Assembly: GCA_030456405.1 (NCBI GenBank)
Contig: JAKDNQ010000047.1
Location: 1-12,906, forward strand
Direction: 5' to 3'
Length of the DNA stretch: 12,906 bases
Source: Nitrospira sp.
GTDB lineage: Bacteria > Nitrospirota > Nitrospiria > Nitrospirales > Nitrospiraceae
A program made the translations under genes and the position numbers. The notes below the pieces were generated by a model. The model searched no databases, was not told the origin of the DNA, and saw nothing but the letters and a program-made list of their open reading frames with translations. Of the stretch, positions 12,827-12,906 are shown piece after piece. Positions within the stretch are counted from its first letter, which is position 1. The number at the start of each line of letters is the position of its first letter.

Positions 12827-12906
12827 GGCTCAACTTTTCGGGCAGTTAGCCTCGGCTGCACCTGCAACACCCTGCGGTTTTCCCCCCACATGTACTTTTG
12901 ATGGGT

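Overview
The window is a bacterial defence-island segment of about 13 kb built around a type I restriction-modification locus. Several things fit Nitrospira (phylum Nitrospirota) or a relative: a moderately GC-rich composition, CCAGACAAACC-type tracts, an in-frame CTTCGACAAGCTCAGG repeat, degenerate GAGGYT tracts and REP-like nested hairpins. That assignment rests on memory of such genomes and is tentative. Almost every gene reads left to right.

Layout. (1) 1-1300: a Fic AMP-transferase with its own inhibitory motif and a C-terminal winged helix, bracketed by CCAGACAAACC tracts. (2) 1362-4190: hsdR, intact. (3) 4204-4945: an orphan addiction-module antitoxin with a 15-codon toxin stub overlapping its end, then a GIY-YIG nuclease gene lying between imperfect inverted repeats. 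(4) 4980-5099: the last 39 codons of a second, different hsdR, ending in a stop that overlaps the start of hsdS. (5) 5096-7843: hsdS, then two genes I do not recognise (a 299-residue soluble protein and a coupled membrane protein of about 152 residues), with lower GC than hsdR and hsdM. (6) 7850-8212: the first 23 codons of a second hsdM, fused in frame to a DUF6883-like domain. (7) 8215-8940: DUF4926, YgiT-type zinc-finger and DUF2283 small proteins. (8) 9037-10587: complete hsdM with a small in-frame repeat insertion. (9) 10584-11228: a second Fic protein coupled to hsdM, facing a convergent 63-residue ORF that may be its antitoxin. (10) 11430-12906: three nested-hairpin repeat elements of 94-97 nt, a secreted NPYG-repeat protein, and a possible promoter reading out of the window.

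How the parts fit. HsdR, HsdS and HsdM should form one type I R-M enzyme, with the Fic proteins as linked toxins or regulators. The main point is structural. The block from about 4980 to 7921 carries the tail of a foreign hsdR at its left end and the head of a foreign hsdM at its right end. It therefore looks like a specificity module (hsdS plus two passenger genes) imported from a related locus of order hsdR-hsdS-orfA-orfB-hsdM. The orfA-orfB pair sits where other type I loci carry accessory anti-phage genes and is my best candidate for an undescribed system. All homology statements come from reading the sequence; no database search was possible.
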